45,087 bases of DNA from Microcaldota archaeon. GTDB lineage: Archaea > Micrarchaeota > Micrarchaeia > Norongarragalinales > UBA8480. Under the pieces are notes generated by a model. It was not told where the DNA came from and ran no database searches. It saw only the letters and a list, made by a program, of their open reading frames with translations. Made by a program: the position numbers and the translations under genes. Shown one piece after another: positions 1 to 7,914 of this stretch; the first letter of the stretch is position 1, and each line of letters opens with the position of its first letter. The stretch is taken from positions 1-45,087 of the forward strand of contig JAHFHC010000008.1 of NCBI GenBank assembly GCA_023247085.1, in the 5' to 3' direction.

Positions 1-615
1 AATTTCATGGGCTATTTTATCCGCTTCTTCCATATAGTGGGTTGTAAAGAATATGGTTGTCCCCTCTTCTTGATTGAGTTTTTTAATATAGCTCCAGATG
101 TGATTTCTGGTTTGTGGATCCAATCCAATGGTAGGCTCATCTAGAAAAAGTATTTTTGGGTGGTGCAACAGCCCCCGCGCGATTTCTAATCTTCTCTTCA
201 TGCCGCCTGAAAAATGCTTAACTAAATCGTCTTTGCGATCCCATAATTCTACAAATTTCAATAATTGTTCTATCCTGGTTTTTCGAGTCTCGTCAGGTAC
301 TTTGTAAAGCACACCGTGCAATTCCATATTTTCGTATGTGGTTAACTCATCATCTAAACTAGGATCCTGAAATACGATGCCGAACGATCGCCGGACTTCA
401 TTTGGTGCTTGAACAGTGTCATGCCCATTAAGCTGAATCGAACCAGCAGTGGGTTGCATGAGTGTTGTCAGCATTTTAATTGTAGTTGTTTTTCCTGCAC
501 CATTTGGCCCGAGAAACGCGAATATATCTCCGGCGTTTACACTAAAACAAATATTCTTTACTGCACTAAATTCATTAAAATTTTTAGTCAGATTTTCAAC
601 TTTTATTATCTCCAT
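1..615 (-). CDS. ABC transporter ATP-binding protein (3' end outside window)
   Basis: Nucleotide-binding subunit of an ABC exporter or drug/antibiotic-type transporter; it hydrolyses ATP at the membrane to drive a partner permease. Translation of the minus strand from the ATG at 613-615 gives, in order, Walker A (GPNGAGKTT), a Q-loop (FQDPSLDDEL), the signature FSGGMKRRLEIARGL, Walker B with D-loop (LFLDEPTIGLDP) and the H-loop (FFTTHYMEEADKIAHEI). The reading frame is still open at base 1, so about 205 residues are visible and the C-terminal part lies outside. A TATA-like TTTAAATTTG sits about 25 nt upstream of the start, which suggests a leaderless mRNA. The permease is probably the next gene beyond the window edge (inference). 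The substrate cannot be told. Confidence 0.93.
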   Translation of the reverse strand, partial: MEIIKVENLTKNFNEFSAVKNICFSVNAGDIFAFLGPNGAGKTTTIKMLTTLMQPTAGSIQLNGHDTVQAPNEVRRSFGIVFQDPSLDDELTTYENMELHGVLYKVPDETRKTRIEQLLKFVELWDRKDDLVKHFSGGMKRRLEIARGLLHHPKILFLDEPTIGLDPQTRNHIWSYIKKLNQEEGTTIFFTTHYMEEADKIAHEI

Positions 616-753
616 TACGGTATAATGTATTACAAATTTAAAAAACAAATGCCCGCCATATTATTTTTATCAGGCTCCATTGATGGCAATACGGTATGCT
701 CGCATAAGTCTCGCGATTGAATCAGTGGGGGTTATTGTAACCACGTTAGATGT

Positions 754-1422
754 TTAGCTATAATATAGCGAAATTGAGCTGGATATCAAGAGGCCCAAAA
801 TCATGTTAAATGCGATAAATGAGAGCGTTGCCATGGTGGCAGTTTTGCTGTCAACTGCGAGTTTAAACCCATTGTAAATTACGAACAGGCTATATCCTGT
901 GTAGGCTAAAGGCAATAATATTGCAAAAAAGTCCAGAAAGTCAAACAAAAGAACCGTTAACCCAACAATAAACGGGGCTGTAAACGCAGGAACTGTAAGC
1001 CCAGAGAGCACAACGTATCCTATTTTATCGTCTGCTGCTAATTTTGATTCCTTTTTTGTCATAAAGTGTACCCATTTTATTGCGAGGATCAACCATACTG
1101 GTGTTACAACTAATATTATTATTGACCTGATGAATGGTATGTCTGGCAACAGAAAATTATATTCAAGAATAAATATAGCTGCAAAAATAAGCGAGTAAAT
1201 AATAACTGTGAAAATTGACACTGGTTCTGGCTTTATGTTGGAGTAACTGCTTGGATTAACAAAAGCTTTCAAGCCGTCAGTAAATAATTTTACTATGCTC
1301 ACGGTATGCTTATTATTCCCAGATTTATAAATGTAATTTGTTATTTTTCTTGTAACGCTGTTGTTATTTTTGAAAATGCGGGTTTTGCTGCTTCTCGCGT
1401 AACTTTTTAGATTATTACGCAA
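754..1422 (-). CDS. Yip1-like multi-span membrane protein
   Basis: Membrane protein of up to 222 residues with about five hydrophobic segments in its C-terminal two thirds. The entry KLFTDGLKAFVNPSSY followed by five transmembrane helices resembles archaeal YIP1-domain proteins, whose function is mostly unknown. The first 40 residues are basic, polar and unlike the family. A GTG at 1300-1302, just before SIVKLFTDGLKAF, would give a more typical N-terminus, so the true start may be 1302. It lies between the repeat protein (1470-3104) and the ABC ATPase gene, all on the minus strand. A hairpin at 1432-1450 separates it from the upstream gene. Family assignment is by pattern only. Confidence 0.6.
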   Translation of the reverse strand: MRNNLKSYARSSKTRIFKNNNSVTRKITNYIYKSGNNKHTVSIVKLFTDGLKAFVNPSSYSNIKPEPVSIFTVIIYSLIFAAIFILEYNFLLPDIPFIRSIIILVVTPVWLILAIKWVHFMTKKESKLAADDKIGYVVLSGLTVPAFTAPFIVGLTVLLFDFLDFFAILLPLAYTGYSLFVIYNGFKLAVDSKTATMATLSFIAFNMILGLLISSSISLYYS

Positions 1423-1431
1423 ATTATTTTA

Positions 1432-1450
1432 CCGGAGTTTTTTTCTCCAG
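1432..1450 (-). terminator. Hairpin between two minus-strand genes
   Basis: On the minus strand CTGGAG and CTCCGG flank seven A residues, forming a 6-bp stem with one wobble pair. It lies just downstream of the repeat protein stop (1470) and upstream of the Yip1-like start. It may be a 3'-end or processing hairpin. No U-run follows it in the sense direction, so termination is not established. Confidence 0.3.
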
Positions 1451-1469
1451 TTTCAAGAATGCTGCGTAA

Positions 1470-3104
1470 TTACCAGTTCTGTACTGTTTCATGAAGTTCT
1501 GCTACGCGGCTATCATATGCTCTCTTGGCTTCTTCAATAGTTCTATATTTTTTTGTGAAGAGTCGGTTTGCTGCTGTTCTAACTAGCAGCGCGGTTTCTG
1601 GGTCTCCTCCAAAAACACGTGTAGCGTCTTTCAAGTGTTGGTCGTATGCTCTTTTGGCTTGTTCTATAGAATTATATTGTCTAGTGAAGAGTTGGATTGC
1701 TGCTGTTCTGACGAGTGGTGCGGTTTCTGGGTCTCCTCCAAAAACGCGTTTGGCGTCTTTGTAGTGTTTGTCGTATGTTCGTTTTGCTTGTTCAATGTTT
1801 TTGTATTGTTTGATGAAGAGCCGAAGTGCGGCGGTTCTGGCTAGTGGTTTTGCGCCTTTATCTCTTCCAAAAATACGTGTAGCGTCTTTGTAGTGTTGGT
1901 CATATGCTTGTTTAGCTTCTTCGATGCTTTTGTATTGTTTAGTGAAGAGTCGGTGTGCGGCTGTTCTAACTAGTAGCGCGGTTTCTGGGTTTGCTCCGAA
2001 GACGCGTGTAGCGTCTTTCAAGTGTTGGTCGTATACTTGTTTAGCTTCTTCGATGGTTGAGTATTTATTCATCAATAGATGAATAGCTGCTGTTCTGACG
2101 AGTGGTGCGGTTTCTGGGTCTCCTCCAAAAACGCGTTTGGCGTCTTTGTAGTGTTTGTCGTATGTTCGTTTGGCTTCTTCGATTGAATTGTATTTTTTGG
2201 TGAAGAGTTGGAGTGCAATGGTTTTTACTAGTGGTGCGGTTTCTGGGTTTGCTCCGAAGACGCGTTTGGCGTCTTTGTAGTGTTTGTCGTATGTTCGTTT
2301 AGCTTCTTCAATGTTTTTGTGTTTTTTCATGAAGAGTCGGAATGCAGCTGTTCTAACTAGTGTTCTAGAATCTTGATCTCCTCCGAAGATGCGTGTAGCG
2401 TCTTTGTAGTGTTTGTCATATGCTTGTTTGGCTTCTTCGATTGAATTGTATTTTTTGGTGAAGAGTTGGATTGCGGCGGTTCTGGCTAGTGGTGCTGATT
2501 CTGGGTCTCCTCCAAAAATACGTGTAGCGTCTTTATAAATTTGGTTTGCTTGGGAAATTGTAAATTGGTGGCCATGTTTTTTTATTATGTGTGGCGGTAC
2601 GTGTAGTTCTTTCATTAGTTGGTATTCTGTTGTAACGTGGTCTAGAACTGCTTCTGCTAGTAAAGTGTTTTGTTGTAATTCTTGTGCTGTGTGGCCTAGT
2701 GCGTGGAGGTTTAACGCCATTTTACGTAGGTAAGCTGCAAAAGTCGCATCTTTCATTAATTTGCTAGCTTGTTCGTGGGTGTGGGTGTATTTTTGGAGAG
2801 TTTGTTGTAGTTCGGCAACTGCGTGTGGTGGTTTGCCGCCTTTTCTTCTAATTCGGACGTCAAGTTTGTTTGCTATTGTTGCACCGTGTAGTGCTCTTTG
2901 TAGAAGTTGTAAAGCGGTGTTTGTGCCGTTGTGTTCTGGGATTTTGCCGCTTGCTATTCCAAAACGCAAAACGTGCTTTAAAGCTGGCATGTGTGTTAAG
3001 TGTGCTTTTATGCGGTTATCTTCACTTAAGTTGCTAACTGACTTTTCAATTCGGTGTTCTATGCCTTTTGAAAGAACGTGCATCAAAGCTTGTCTAGATT
3101 CCAT
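1470..3104 (-). CDS. Tandem 43-residue alpha-helical repeat protein
   Basis: A 544-residue protein that I cannot assign to a named family. Residues 1-190 are a helical, basic N-terminal region without obvious motifs. Then follow eight consecutive 43-residue repeats with consensus YKDATRxFGxDPETAPLVRTA, then xxLFTKKYxSIEEAKxAYDxH, and a short tail ending VQNW. Each repeat predicts two to three helices, so a superhelical scaffold is likely (inference). It has no signal peptide or transmembrane segment and is probably cytoplasmic. At the DNA level several 129-bp units share long identical stretches, which indicates recent duplication or gene conversion. The TPR-like length and helix content hint at protein binding, but the motif is not the TPR, PPR or HEAT consensus. 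Confidence 0.85.
   Translation of the reverse strand: MESRQALMHVLSKGIEHRIEKSVSNLSEDNRIKAHLTHMPALKHVLRFGIASGKIPEHNGTNTALQLLQRALHGATIANKLDVRIRRKGGKPPHAVAELQQTLQKYTHTHEQASKLMKDATFAAYLRKMALNLHALGHTAQELQQNTLLAEAVLDHVTTEYQLMKELHVPPHIIKKHGHQFTISQANQIYKDATRIFGGDPESAPLARTAAIQLFTKKYNSIEEAKQAYDKHYKDATRIFGGDQDSRTLVRTAAFRLFMKKHKNIEEAKRTYDKHYKDAKRVFGANPETAPLVKTIALQLFTKKYNSIEEAKRTYDKHYKDAKRVFGGDPETAPLVRTAAIHLLMNKYSTIEEAKQVYDQHLKDATRVFGANPETALLVRTAAHRLFTKQYKSIEEAKQAYDQHYKDATRIFGRDKGAKPLARTAALRLFIKQYKNIEQAKRTYDKHYKDAKRVFGGDPETAPLVRTAAIQLFTRQYNSIEQAKRAYDQHLKDATRVFGGDPETALLVRTAANRLFTKKYRTIEEAKRAYDSRVAELHETVQNW
1514..2545 (-). repeat. Eight tandem 129-bp coding repeats
   Basis: Within the repeat protein gene, a 129-bp unit recurs eight times head to tail with no spacer. 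Each unit encodes YKDA...YDxH. Some adjacent units are nearly identical over tens of bases, for example the segments around 1700-1760 and 2090-2160, while others carry clustered differences. Boundaries are approximate to within a few bases. Confidence 0.85.
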
Positions 3105-3206
3105 AGCCGCTAGTTATTTGGAAATCAGTAATTAAAATAGCGTGTATTTGAATTTCAGTTTAGCGCAAGACGATCGTTTTTTATTATACTGTTCGATAAG
3201 TTGTTT

Positions 3207-3779
3207 ATGAAACACTTGTTTTTATTTTCAGTATTAGTTTTGATGTCTACGGTTCTAGTGTCCGCGGATGTTGTATATCCTACTGTAACTAAAGTGTTTT
3301 TTGAAAAGTCTGGCCAACCGTACAATGAAAAAGTAAATTTTGCAATTAACTGTTATGGTCGGTATAACTATCCCAATTTGCCTGAGTTAAATGGCAATAA
3401 TTCCGAAATTTCAAAAGTATTTTCCTTCCACGGAACTGCTCCGCATTATGGTGCAGAAGTACGTGGTGATTATTATATGGACTATATTATAATTGATTAT
3501 TGCGATTTACAAGTACAAATCCCAGAAAGTAATTTTACAATTTCTAATTACTCGACTTCGCCAATCGATTTTTCCACTTGCATTGACGGCGGAAATATGG
3601 GATTCAACCAAGTTTGCGAATTTAGAGTTGACCTTGCCACAAAGAAACTGTTATCTGGAAAGAACCCCCGGAGCCCCGCGGTTGTTCCATACACTAAACC
3701 AGTATCGGTTTCAGGAGTAAAAGACTTTTTGGAAAATATATTTTGTTTATTAAAACTTTTATTTGGCGGAACTTGTTAA
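3207..3779 (+). CDS. Secreted cysteine-containing protein
   Basis: A 190-residue protein with a clear Sec signal peptide: MKHLFLFSVL, a hydrophobic core, and likely cleavage after VSA near residue 20. The mature part begins DVVYPTVTKVFFEKSGQPYN, a pattern I associate with uncharacterised exported proteins of small archaeal genomes, where a beta-sandwich-like domain is plausible. Several cysteines (CYGRY, DYCDL, FSTCIDGG, QVCEF) could form disulfides outside the cell. The C-terminus is hydrophobic (FLENIFCLLKLLFGG) and may anchor it. The ATG at 3207 is preferred over an in-frame TTG at 3201. The next gene starts one base after this stop, so the two are probably co-transcribed. Function unknown. 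Confidence 0.7.
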   Translation: MKHLFLFSVLVLMSTVLVSADVVYPTVTKVFFEKSGQPYNEKVNFAINCYGRYNYPNLPELNGNNSEISKVFSFHGTAPHYGAEVRGDYYMDYIIIDYCDLQVQIPESNFTISNYSTSPIDFSTCIDGGNMGFNQVCEFRVDLATKKLLSGKNPRSPAVVPYTKPVSVSGVKDFLENIFCLLKLLFGGTC

Positions 3780-3780
3780 A

Positions 3781-4128
3781 ATGCTATTAGAAATTAAATT
3801 TTTAATTGCGCTTCTCGTCACGCTAATTATAGAAACTGTTGTGGTTGTACTTTTAGCAAAATTTCTTTTTCGCCTAAAAGATATAAGTAACACTATTTTA
3901 ATTGCAATAATGGCTTCTGTTCTTACTTTGCCTTATTTGTGGTTTGTACTGCCGCCTTTTTTACCTGCCGAAAATTACTTGCTTTTCGGCGAAATACTAG
4001 TGATAATTGCAGAAGCTTTGATTTACTTGTCTTTTACTAAATTAAGCTGGAAACAATCATTGATAGCATCGCTAGCTGCAAATATAATTTCATTTTACCT
4101 TGGCGGCTTTATTGTAAGCCACCTTTAA
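3781..4128 (+). CDS. Small four-helix membrane protein
   Basis: A 115-residue, very hydrophobic protein with about four transmembrane helices and almost no polar loops. The ATG at 3781 follows the stop of the secreted-protein gene by one base. An upstream TTG at 3763 overlaps that gene and is less likely. Tight coupling suggests the two products work together, perhaps as a membrane partner for the exported protein (inference). I do not recognise a family. It converges on the cupredoxin gene, whose stop lies 23 bases downstream on the other strand. Confidence 0.65.
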   Translation: MLLEIKFLIALLVTLIIETVVVVLLAKFLFRLKDISNTILIAIMASVLTLPYLWFVLPPFLPAENYLLFGEILVIIAEALIYLSFTKLSWKQSLIASLAANIISFYLGGFIVSHL

Positions 4129-4150
4129 TTTGAAGAGATGCGTATTTTTT

Positions 4151-4504
4151 TTATTGTACGGTTATTTTTCCAGTCATGCTTTGGTGGAAGTTACAGTGAT
4201 AATTAAAACTCCCTATTTCGTTAAATGTGTGACTGTATGTTTGACCAGCGTTTAATGTTCCCGAGTCAAATGTACCGCCGGTTACCGCGTGTGGCGCAGC
4301 GTCTTTTTGCGTCCACGTTACAGTTGTTCCTTTAGCGATTGTTAATGTAGCCGGAGTAAATGCAAATCCACTTATTTCAACACTTGCCACGCTCGCTCCC
4401 GTTATTGTACCTGTAGAATTAGAGGTTGCTGGCGGTACGGTTTGACCGTAACATCCAGTTAGTAGAATAGTTGCAGCTAGAAATAACGCGATTGCTATTT
4501 TCAT
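4151..4504 (-). CDS. Cupredoxin (plastocyanin-like) lipoprotein
   Basis: Small type-1 blue-copper electron carrier of 117 residues, anchored outside the membrane. A signal peptide ends in the lipobox LLTGC with the lipidated Cys at residue 18, followed by a Ser/Thr/Pro-rich linker. The cupredoxin fold starts near residue 43 (ISGFAFTPATLTIAKGTTV). All four copper ligands of the family are visible: His72 (PHAVTGG), Cys104 and His107 (YHCNFH) and Met110. It is divergent from the RnfD-like gene with only 54 bp between the starts, so they may share control. Together with the two following membrane genes it suggests a short extracytoplasmic electron-transfer chain (inference). Confidence 0.92.
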   Translation of the reverse strand: MKIAIALFLAATILLTGCYGQTVPPATSNSTGTITGASVASVEISGFAFTPATLTIAKGTTVTWTQKDAAPHAVTGGTFDSGTLNAGQTYSHTFNEIGSFNYHCNFHQSMTGKITVQ

Positions 4505-4558
4505 ATAGCATAGAAGACGTTCGTATAGTTTAAATAAGTTGTTGAACGAATTATTTTA

Positions 4559-5311
4559 ATGCAAATAGAGCAAGTTAAACAATTTTTTCAAGATCCGTAC
4601 AACGTAATGCTTGCGTCTGTGTTGCTGCTTGTTGCGTTTAATTTTAACTCTGTTGGCGGCATAAGTGTACTCACAAGCGTTTTTCTTGTTGTTCTCACTT
4701 CTGTTATTGTTGATAGCACAATTGGTTATTTGAAATTCAAGCGATTATACGTTTCGGAAACTGCGGTTATCAGTGGATTGGTGCTTTCTCTAGTTATATC
4801 GCCCCAAACGCCACTCATTTTCTTAATAGCTGCACCTGCAATTGCACAATTGTCAAAACACGTGATTCGGTACAAGAATAAACCAGTGTTTAACCCTGCC
4901 GGTTTAGGCATGTTTTTAGTATTTTTATTATTCCCAGCCGGAGAAGCATGGTGGGGAAATTCAATCACGCTGCTTGCTTTAATTTTAGGGATTTACATCT
5001 CTTACCGTATAGCTAGGTTATATGGGTCGATTTCTTTTCTATCGGCATTTGTTATTTTCAATGCTAGCTATAGCTTCTTGCAAAATGCAGCTTTCGGTTT
5101 TAATTCAGCGATTTCACTTATTGCATCGCAACTATTTTTAGCACTTTTCATGGTTATTGAGCCGAAGTCCACAACGCCGCGCGTAGATGGACAAATCGTT
5201 TTCGGAATAGTCGCAGCGTTAATTGCGGTTATAGGTTTTGCGCTGAACTTGCCAAAGCCACTGCTGCTTGGTTTACTTTGTGCTAATCTAGCTGCAACTC
5301 TATTTAAGTGA
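4559..5311 (+). CDS. RnfD/NqrB-like membrane electron-transport protein
   Basis: A 250-residue integral membrane protein with eight or so hydrophobic segments, resembling subunit D of Rnf and subunit B of Nqr complexes, which carry electrons across the membrane through flavins or quinone. The family-like stretch KNKPVFNPAGLG (about residues 104-115) corresponds to the conserved FNPAALG region, and EPKSTTPRVDGQIVFG (about 200-215) matches the loop before the last helices. The usual covalent-FMN Ser/Thr motif is not certain here. No other rnf or nqr subunits are nearby. It starts at the ATG 4559 very close to its promoter and is followed, after a T-run, by the ferric-reductase-like gene. Confidence 0.7.
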   Translation: MQIEQVKQFFQDPYNVMLASVLLLVAFNFNSVGGISVLTSVFLVVLTSVIVDSTIGYLKFKRLYVSETAVISGLVLSLVISPQTPLIFLIAAPAIAQLSKHVIRYKNKPVFNPAGLGMFLVFLLFPAGEAWWGNSITLLALILGIYISYRIARLYGSISFLSAFVIFNASYSFLQNAAFGFNSAISLIASQLFLALFMVIEPKSTTPRVDGQIVFGIVAALIAVIGFALNLPKPLLLGLLCANLAATLFK

Positions 5312-5330
5312 GCAGAGAAAATTGCAATTG

Positions 5331-5340
5331 CTTTTTTTTA
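5331..5340 (+). terminator. T-run after the RnfD-like gene
   Basis: Eight consecutive T residues about 20 bases after the stop of the RnfD-like gene. U-rich tracts are the usual archaeal termination signal. A TATA-like TTTTAAATATTTA follows at 5354-5366, so the downstream gene may have its own promoter. Confidence 0.45.
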
Positions 5341-5390
5341 GATTATTGGCTGTTTTAAATATTTACTTGCGTTAAATTAGTTGATTTGAT

Positions 5391-6056
5391 ATGGTGCTTT
5401 CGGTTTCTCTGCGTGATATTAACATTTGGCTAGTGCAAAAAGCGCGCATGGTTGTTTACTTAATTGCGCTTCTGCTAGTTGTAGTTGTTTGGTTTTCTTT
5501 CAGCAAAAACGGCAGTGTCGATATGCCGATGTCGAACGCGTTTGGCTATTTGGCATTTTCTTTTCTTTCTTTAGCACTTATAGTTACTCCAATTCGTACG
5601 ATATGGCCCAGGTTTGAGCTAAACGCATCGCTTTACATGGCGAGGCGAGCAATTGGCGTATCTGCGTTTGTATTTGGGGCTTTTCATTACTTAATTCAAT
5701 TATCTGTAAATTTCAATAACGATATGCTCGCATTATTTTCACTTATGTTCACCGCTAATGGCACGTGGCTACTAGTTGGCTACATTGCGTTTGTTATTCT
5801 TTTCATTTTGTTCGCCACTTCTTTTGACTTGGCAGTGAAGAAGCTAGGCAACCATTGGTTTACATTGCACAAATTAGTGTACGTGGCGTATCTCTTCATT
5901 TTTCTCCACGCTTATAGTATTGGAGTTGATTTCGCAAACGGAATGCTGAACGCTTATTCTGGTTCTTTTGTAGCAATTGCAATCCTTACGCTAATACTTG
6001 AAGCTGTGCGTCTATACGTTGTTTATACTAAAAGAAAGCAAGAAGTCCCAATTTAA
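5391..6056 (+). CDS. Ferric-reductase-like transmembrane haem protein
   Basis: A 221-residue protein with six predicted transmembrane helices of the ferric reductase/MsrQ/YedZ family, which binds b-type haem and moves electrons across the membrane. Candidate haem ligands are His99 (GAFHYLIQL), His155 and His160 (NHWFTLHKLVYVAYL) and His173 (FIFLHAY); the spacing of the last two is typical. It lacks the C-terminal FAD/NAD(P)H-binding domains of NOX-type reductases, so a partner must supply electrons, as in MsrQ-type systems. The neighbouring RnfD-like protein and cupredoxin are plausible partners (inference). The start ATG lies about 25 nt after a TATA-like sequence. Confidence 0.82.
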   Translation: MVLSVSLRDINIWLVQKARMVVYLIALLLVVVVWFSFSKNGSVDMPMSNAFGYLAFSFLSLALIVTPIRTIWPRFELNASLYMARRAIGVSAFVFGAFHYLIQLSVNFNNDMLALFSLMFTANGTWLLVGYIAFVILFILFATSFDLAVKKLGNHWFTLHKLVYVAYLFIFLHAYSIGVDFANGMLNAYSGSFVAIAILTLILEAVRLYVVYTKRKQEVPI

Positions 6057-6100
6057 TTTTTTTAGGTAGCTGGCGCTAATGGAAAAATATTTGGGTGCGT

Positions 6101-7231
6101 TTAGTACCTTGTTCTAGTGTGTATTCCGCGGTGTTGTGAGCGTCCGCCTCTTGGGTCGTATCTCCTCACGTGTCGCTTAAATGGTTGTCTTTGAACTTGG
6201 TCAGTTTCTACAAACGTTGTTGCTTTGCCGGTTTTACCCATTCTGCCAGTTCTACCTATTCGGTGTAAGTGAGTCTCTTTATCGCGTGCCTCGTCGTAAT
6301 TAATGATGTGTGCAACGTCTTCAATATGTAAACCACGTGCAGCTACGTCTGTTGCGACTAGTATTCTAAACCTGCCTTCGCTGAAATCACGCATTATGCG
6401 TTCACGTTTAGCTTGACGCATGCCGCCGTGTAAATAATTGCACTTTATTTTTTGATCCATTAGCTTACCGCCAATATATTCAGCTACTCGTTGAGTTGCT
6501 ACAAAAACAATGATGCGCGAATCAGGTTCACTGTGTATAATTTCTTTTAATTTATCAAACTTTTCTCTGCGAGTTAATCGAATCATGTTTTGCTCAATGC
6601 TGTTTTTTCTTTCAGCATCGCCAACTTCAATAAGCGTTGGGCTTTGCATGTATTCTTCAGCAATGTCTTGAATTTCGTGGCTAATAGTTGCTGAGAATAA
6701 CATCATTTGCCTATGGGAACTAACGCGAGAGAGTATGTTGCTAATATCTTCACGGAATCCCATGTCCAGCATACGATCAGCTTCGTCAAGCACAACTAAG
6801 TTGAATTTTGGCAAGTCAATTGTCTTGCGTTGAACGTGGTCAAGAAGCCGGCCAGGCGTTGCAACGATTATATCGTAGCCGTTCTTCAACACCCGAAATT
6901 GTCGGCCAATATCGTCCCCCCCATAAATAGCGTATATGCGTAAGTAGTGGTTAGTTGAAATTGCGCGTAAATCTTTTGTAATTTGAATAGCGAGTTCGCG
7001 CGTAGGCGCTAAAATTAGCCCTTTTTTGTTTTTATCTGCTATAATTTGTTCAATAATCGCAATGCCGAAAGCAGCTGTTTTACCAGTTCCAGTTTGGCTG
7101 CGTACAATTAGTTCATCTCCACTTAAAAGTAATGGAATTGTTTTTATTTGAACTTCTGTTGGTTCAAAAAAGTTTAGGGAGTCTAAAGCTGCCAACGTTT
7201 TCTCGTTGAGACTCATGTCGCTGAATTTCAT
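6101..7231 (-). CDS. DEAD-box ATP-dependent RNA helicase
   Basis: RNA helicase/RNP remodeller of 376 residues, consisting of the two RecA domains and a short basic tail rich in Arg and His. Motifs in order: Q-motif (FFEPTEVQ), motif I (SQTGTGKT), Ia (PTRELAIQ), Ib (TPGRLLD), II (DEAD), III (SAT), IV (IIVFVAT), V (ATDVAARGLHI) and VI (HRIGRTGRMG). The ATG at 7229-7231 is chosen; an in-frame GTG lies four codons upstream. Archaeal relatives act in RNA unwinding during ribosome assembly, decay or cold adaptation. Its neighbours on either side are unrelated in function. Confidence 0.96.
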   Translation of the reverse strand: MKFSDMSLNEKTLAALDSLNFFEPTEVQIKTIPLLLSGDELIVRSQTGTGKTAAFGIAIIEQIIADKNKKGLILAPTRELAIQITKDLRAISTNHYLRIYAIYGGDDIGRQFRVLKNGYDIIVATPGRLLDHVQRKTIDLPKFNLVVLDEADRMLDMGFREDISNILSRVSSHRQMMLFSATISHEIQDIAEEYMQSPTLIEVGDAERKNSIEQNMIRLTRREKFDKLKEIIHSEPDSRIIVFVATQRVAEYIGGKLMDQKIKCNYLHGGMRQAKRERIMRDFSEGRFRILVATDVAARGLHIEDVAHIINYDEARDKETHLHRIGRTGRMGKTGKATTFVETDQVQRQPFKRHVRRYDPRGGRSQHRGIHTRTRY

Positions 7232-7392
7232 TCTGTTAATCACTCTCGTTTTATATTGCCAATATTGTAATCCGGTTTTTCTACGGTTACAAACGAAAGC
7301 GTCGCATCATGCAAAAAAGAGTAAACACTTTTACGCCCTGAAGAAAAATCAGATATCTATATTTATAAGAATTTCTAGGAAAAAAGGTACTG

Positions 7393-7409
7393 ATAAGGCT
7401 TTGCCTTAT
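7393..7409. repeat. Perfect short inverted repeat
   Basis: ATAAGGC-TTT-GCCTTAT, a 7-bp perfect stem with a 3-nt loop, lies about 30 bp beyond the stop of the NikR-like gene (minus strand) in the 197-bp gap upstream of the helicase. It may stabilise or end the regulator mRNA. No T-run is attached. Nothing else was recognised in this gap apart from A/T-rich promoter-like sequence. Confidence 0.35.
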
Positions 7410-7440
7410 GTGGATATTTGCATTCAGGTCAGTGCAGTGT

Positions 7441-7824
7441 TTAAAGCACAATAAGTTTAGCGACGTTTACTTTTGCTTTTTTCAATAGTTTCAACACTTG
7501 TTCAATTTTACGTGCTTCACCGCGCAAAATAAACATCTCCAAGCACTTATGTTCGTTTAAGTGGTAGTGCACTTGGCTTTTTATGAGCAATTGAAACTCG
7601 TGCATTATTTTGAACAATGCGGCTGTTTGCTTTTCTGGATGTGTAACTATGATTGCGGCGTCTATATTGCCAGTTAATTGTGTCAGTGTTTTTGATTCAT
7701 TTAAAAGCGAAAATACTGCAGAGCGGATAGTTTCACTTCTTCCGTTGAAACCGTATTCTGTTTGTAGTTTTTTCAATTCTTTCAAAGTAGATTCATCTAA
7801 AGATGCACTTATAATTTCAGTCAT
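7441..7824 (-). CDS. nikR: NikR-type metal-responsive transcription regulator
   Basis: DNA-binding regulator of 127 residues with an N-terminal ribbon-helix-helix domain (residues 1-45: IISASLDESTLKELKKL, then GRSETIRSAV) and a C-terminal ACT-like metal-binding domain. The nickel ligands known from E. coli NikR (His76, His87, His89, Cys95) are matched at the same spacing by His75, His86, His88 and Cys94 (VHYHLNEHKCLE). This points to Ni2+ or a similar transition metal as the effector. The gene is divergent from a ZIP-family metal transporter across a 90-bp region with inverted repeats, so the regulator probably controls that transporter and itself (inference). Classical NikR targets are Nik ABC importers; pairing with ZIP is less usual. 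Confidence 0.88.
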   Translation of the reverse strand: MTEIISASLDESTLKELKKLQTEYGFNGRSETIRSAVFSLLNESKTLTQLTGNIDAAIIVTHPEKQTAALFKIMHEFQLLIKSQVHYHLNEHKCLEMFILRGEARKIEQVLKLLKKAKVNVAKLIVL

Positions 7825-7825
7825 T

Positions 7826-7887
7826 TTAATAACCTTTTAAAAAGGAAACGAGATAAGTTATTAACAATTTGTTTATATATTATTAAC
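7826..7887. promoter_or_regulatory. Candidate NikR operator between nikR and the ZIP gene
   Basis: TTAATAAC at 7826-7833 and GTTATTAA at 7857-7864 are perfect inverted repeats. The sequence TATTAAC recurs directly at 7859-7865 and 7881-7887, 22 bp (about two helical turns) apart. The site lies between two divergent starts (7824 and 7915) and covers the TATA-like region. Binding by the NikR-like protein is inferred from position and symmetry. Confidence 0.5.
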
Positions 7888-7914
7888 TGTCTCATTTTGT
7901 TTGTATTGATAGAT

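Noticed and set aside
409-720. Plus-strand ORF over the start of the ABC ATPase gene
   Set aside because: The minus strand encodes a full set of ABC ATPase motifs here; the plus ORF is a shadow.
1514-2545. Regularly spaced repeats that could suggest a CRISPR array
   Set aside because: The 129-bp units are contiguous, in frame and coding, with no unique spacers.
3763-3780. TTG start overlapping the secreted-protein gene
   Set aside because: An ATG at 3781 directly follows the upstream stop and starts the first transmembrane helix.
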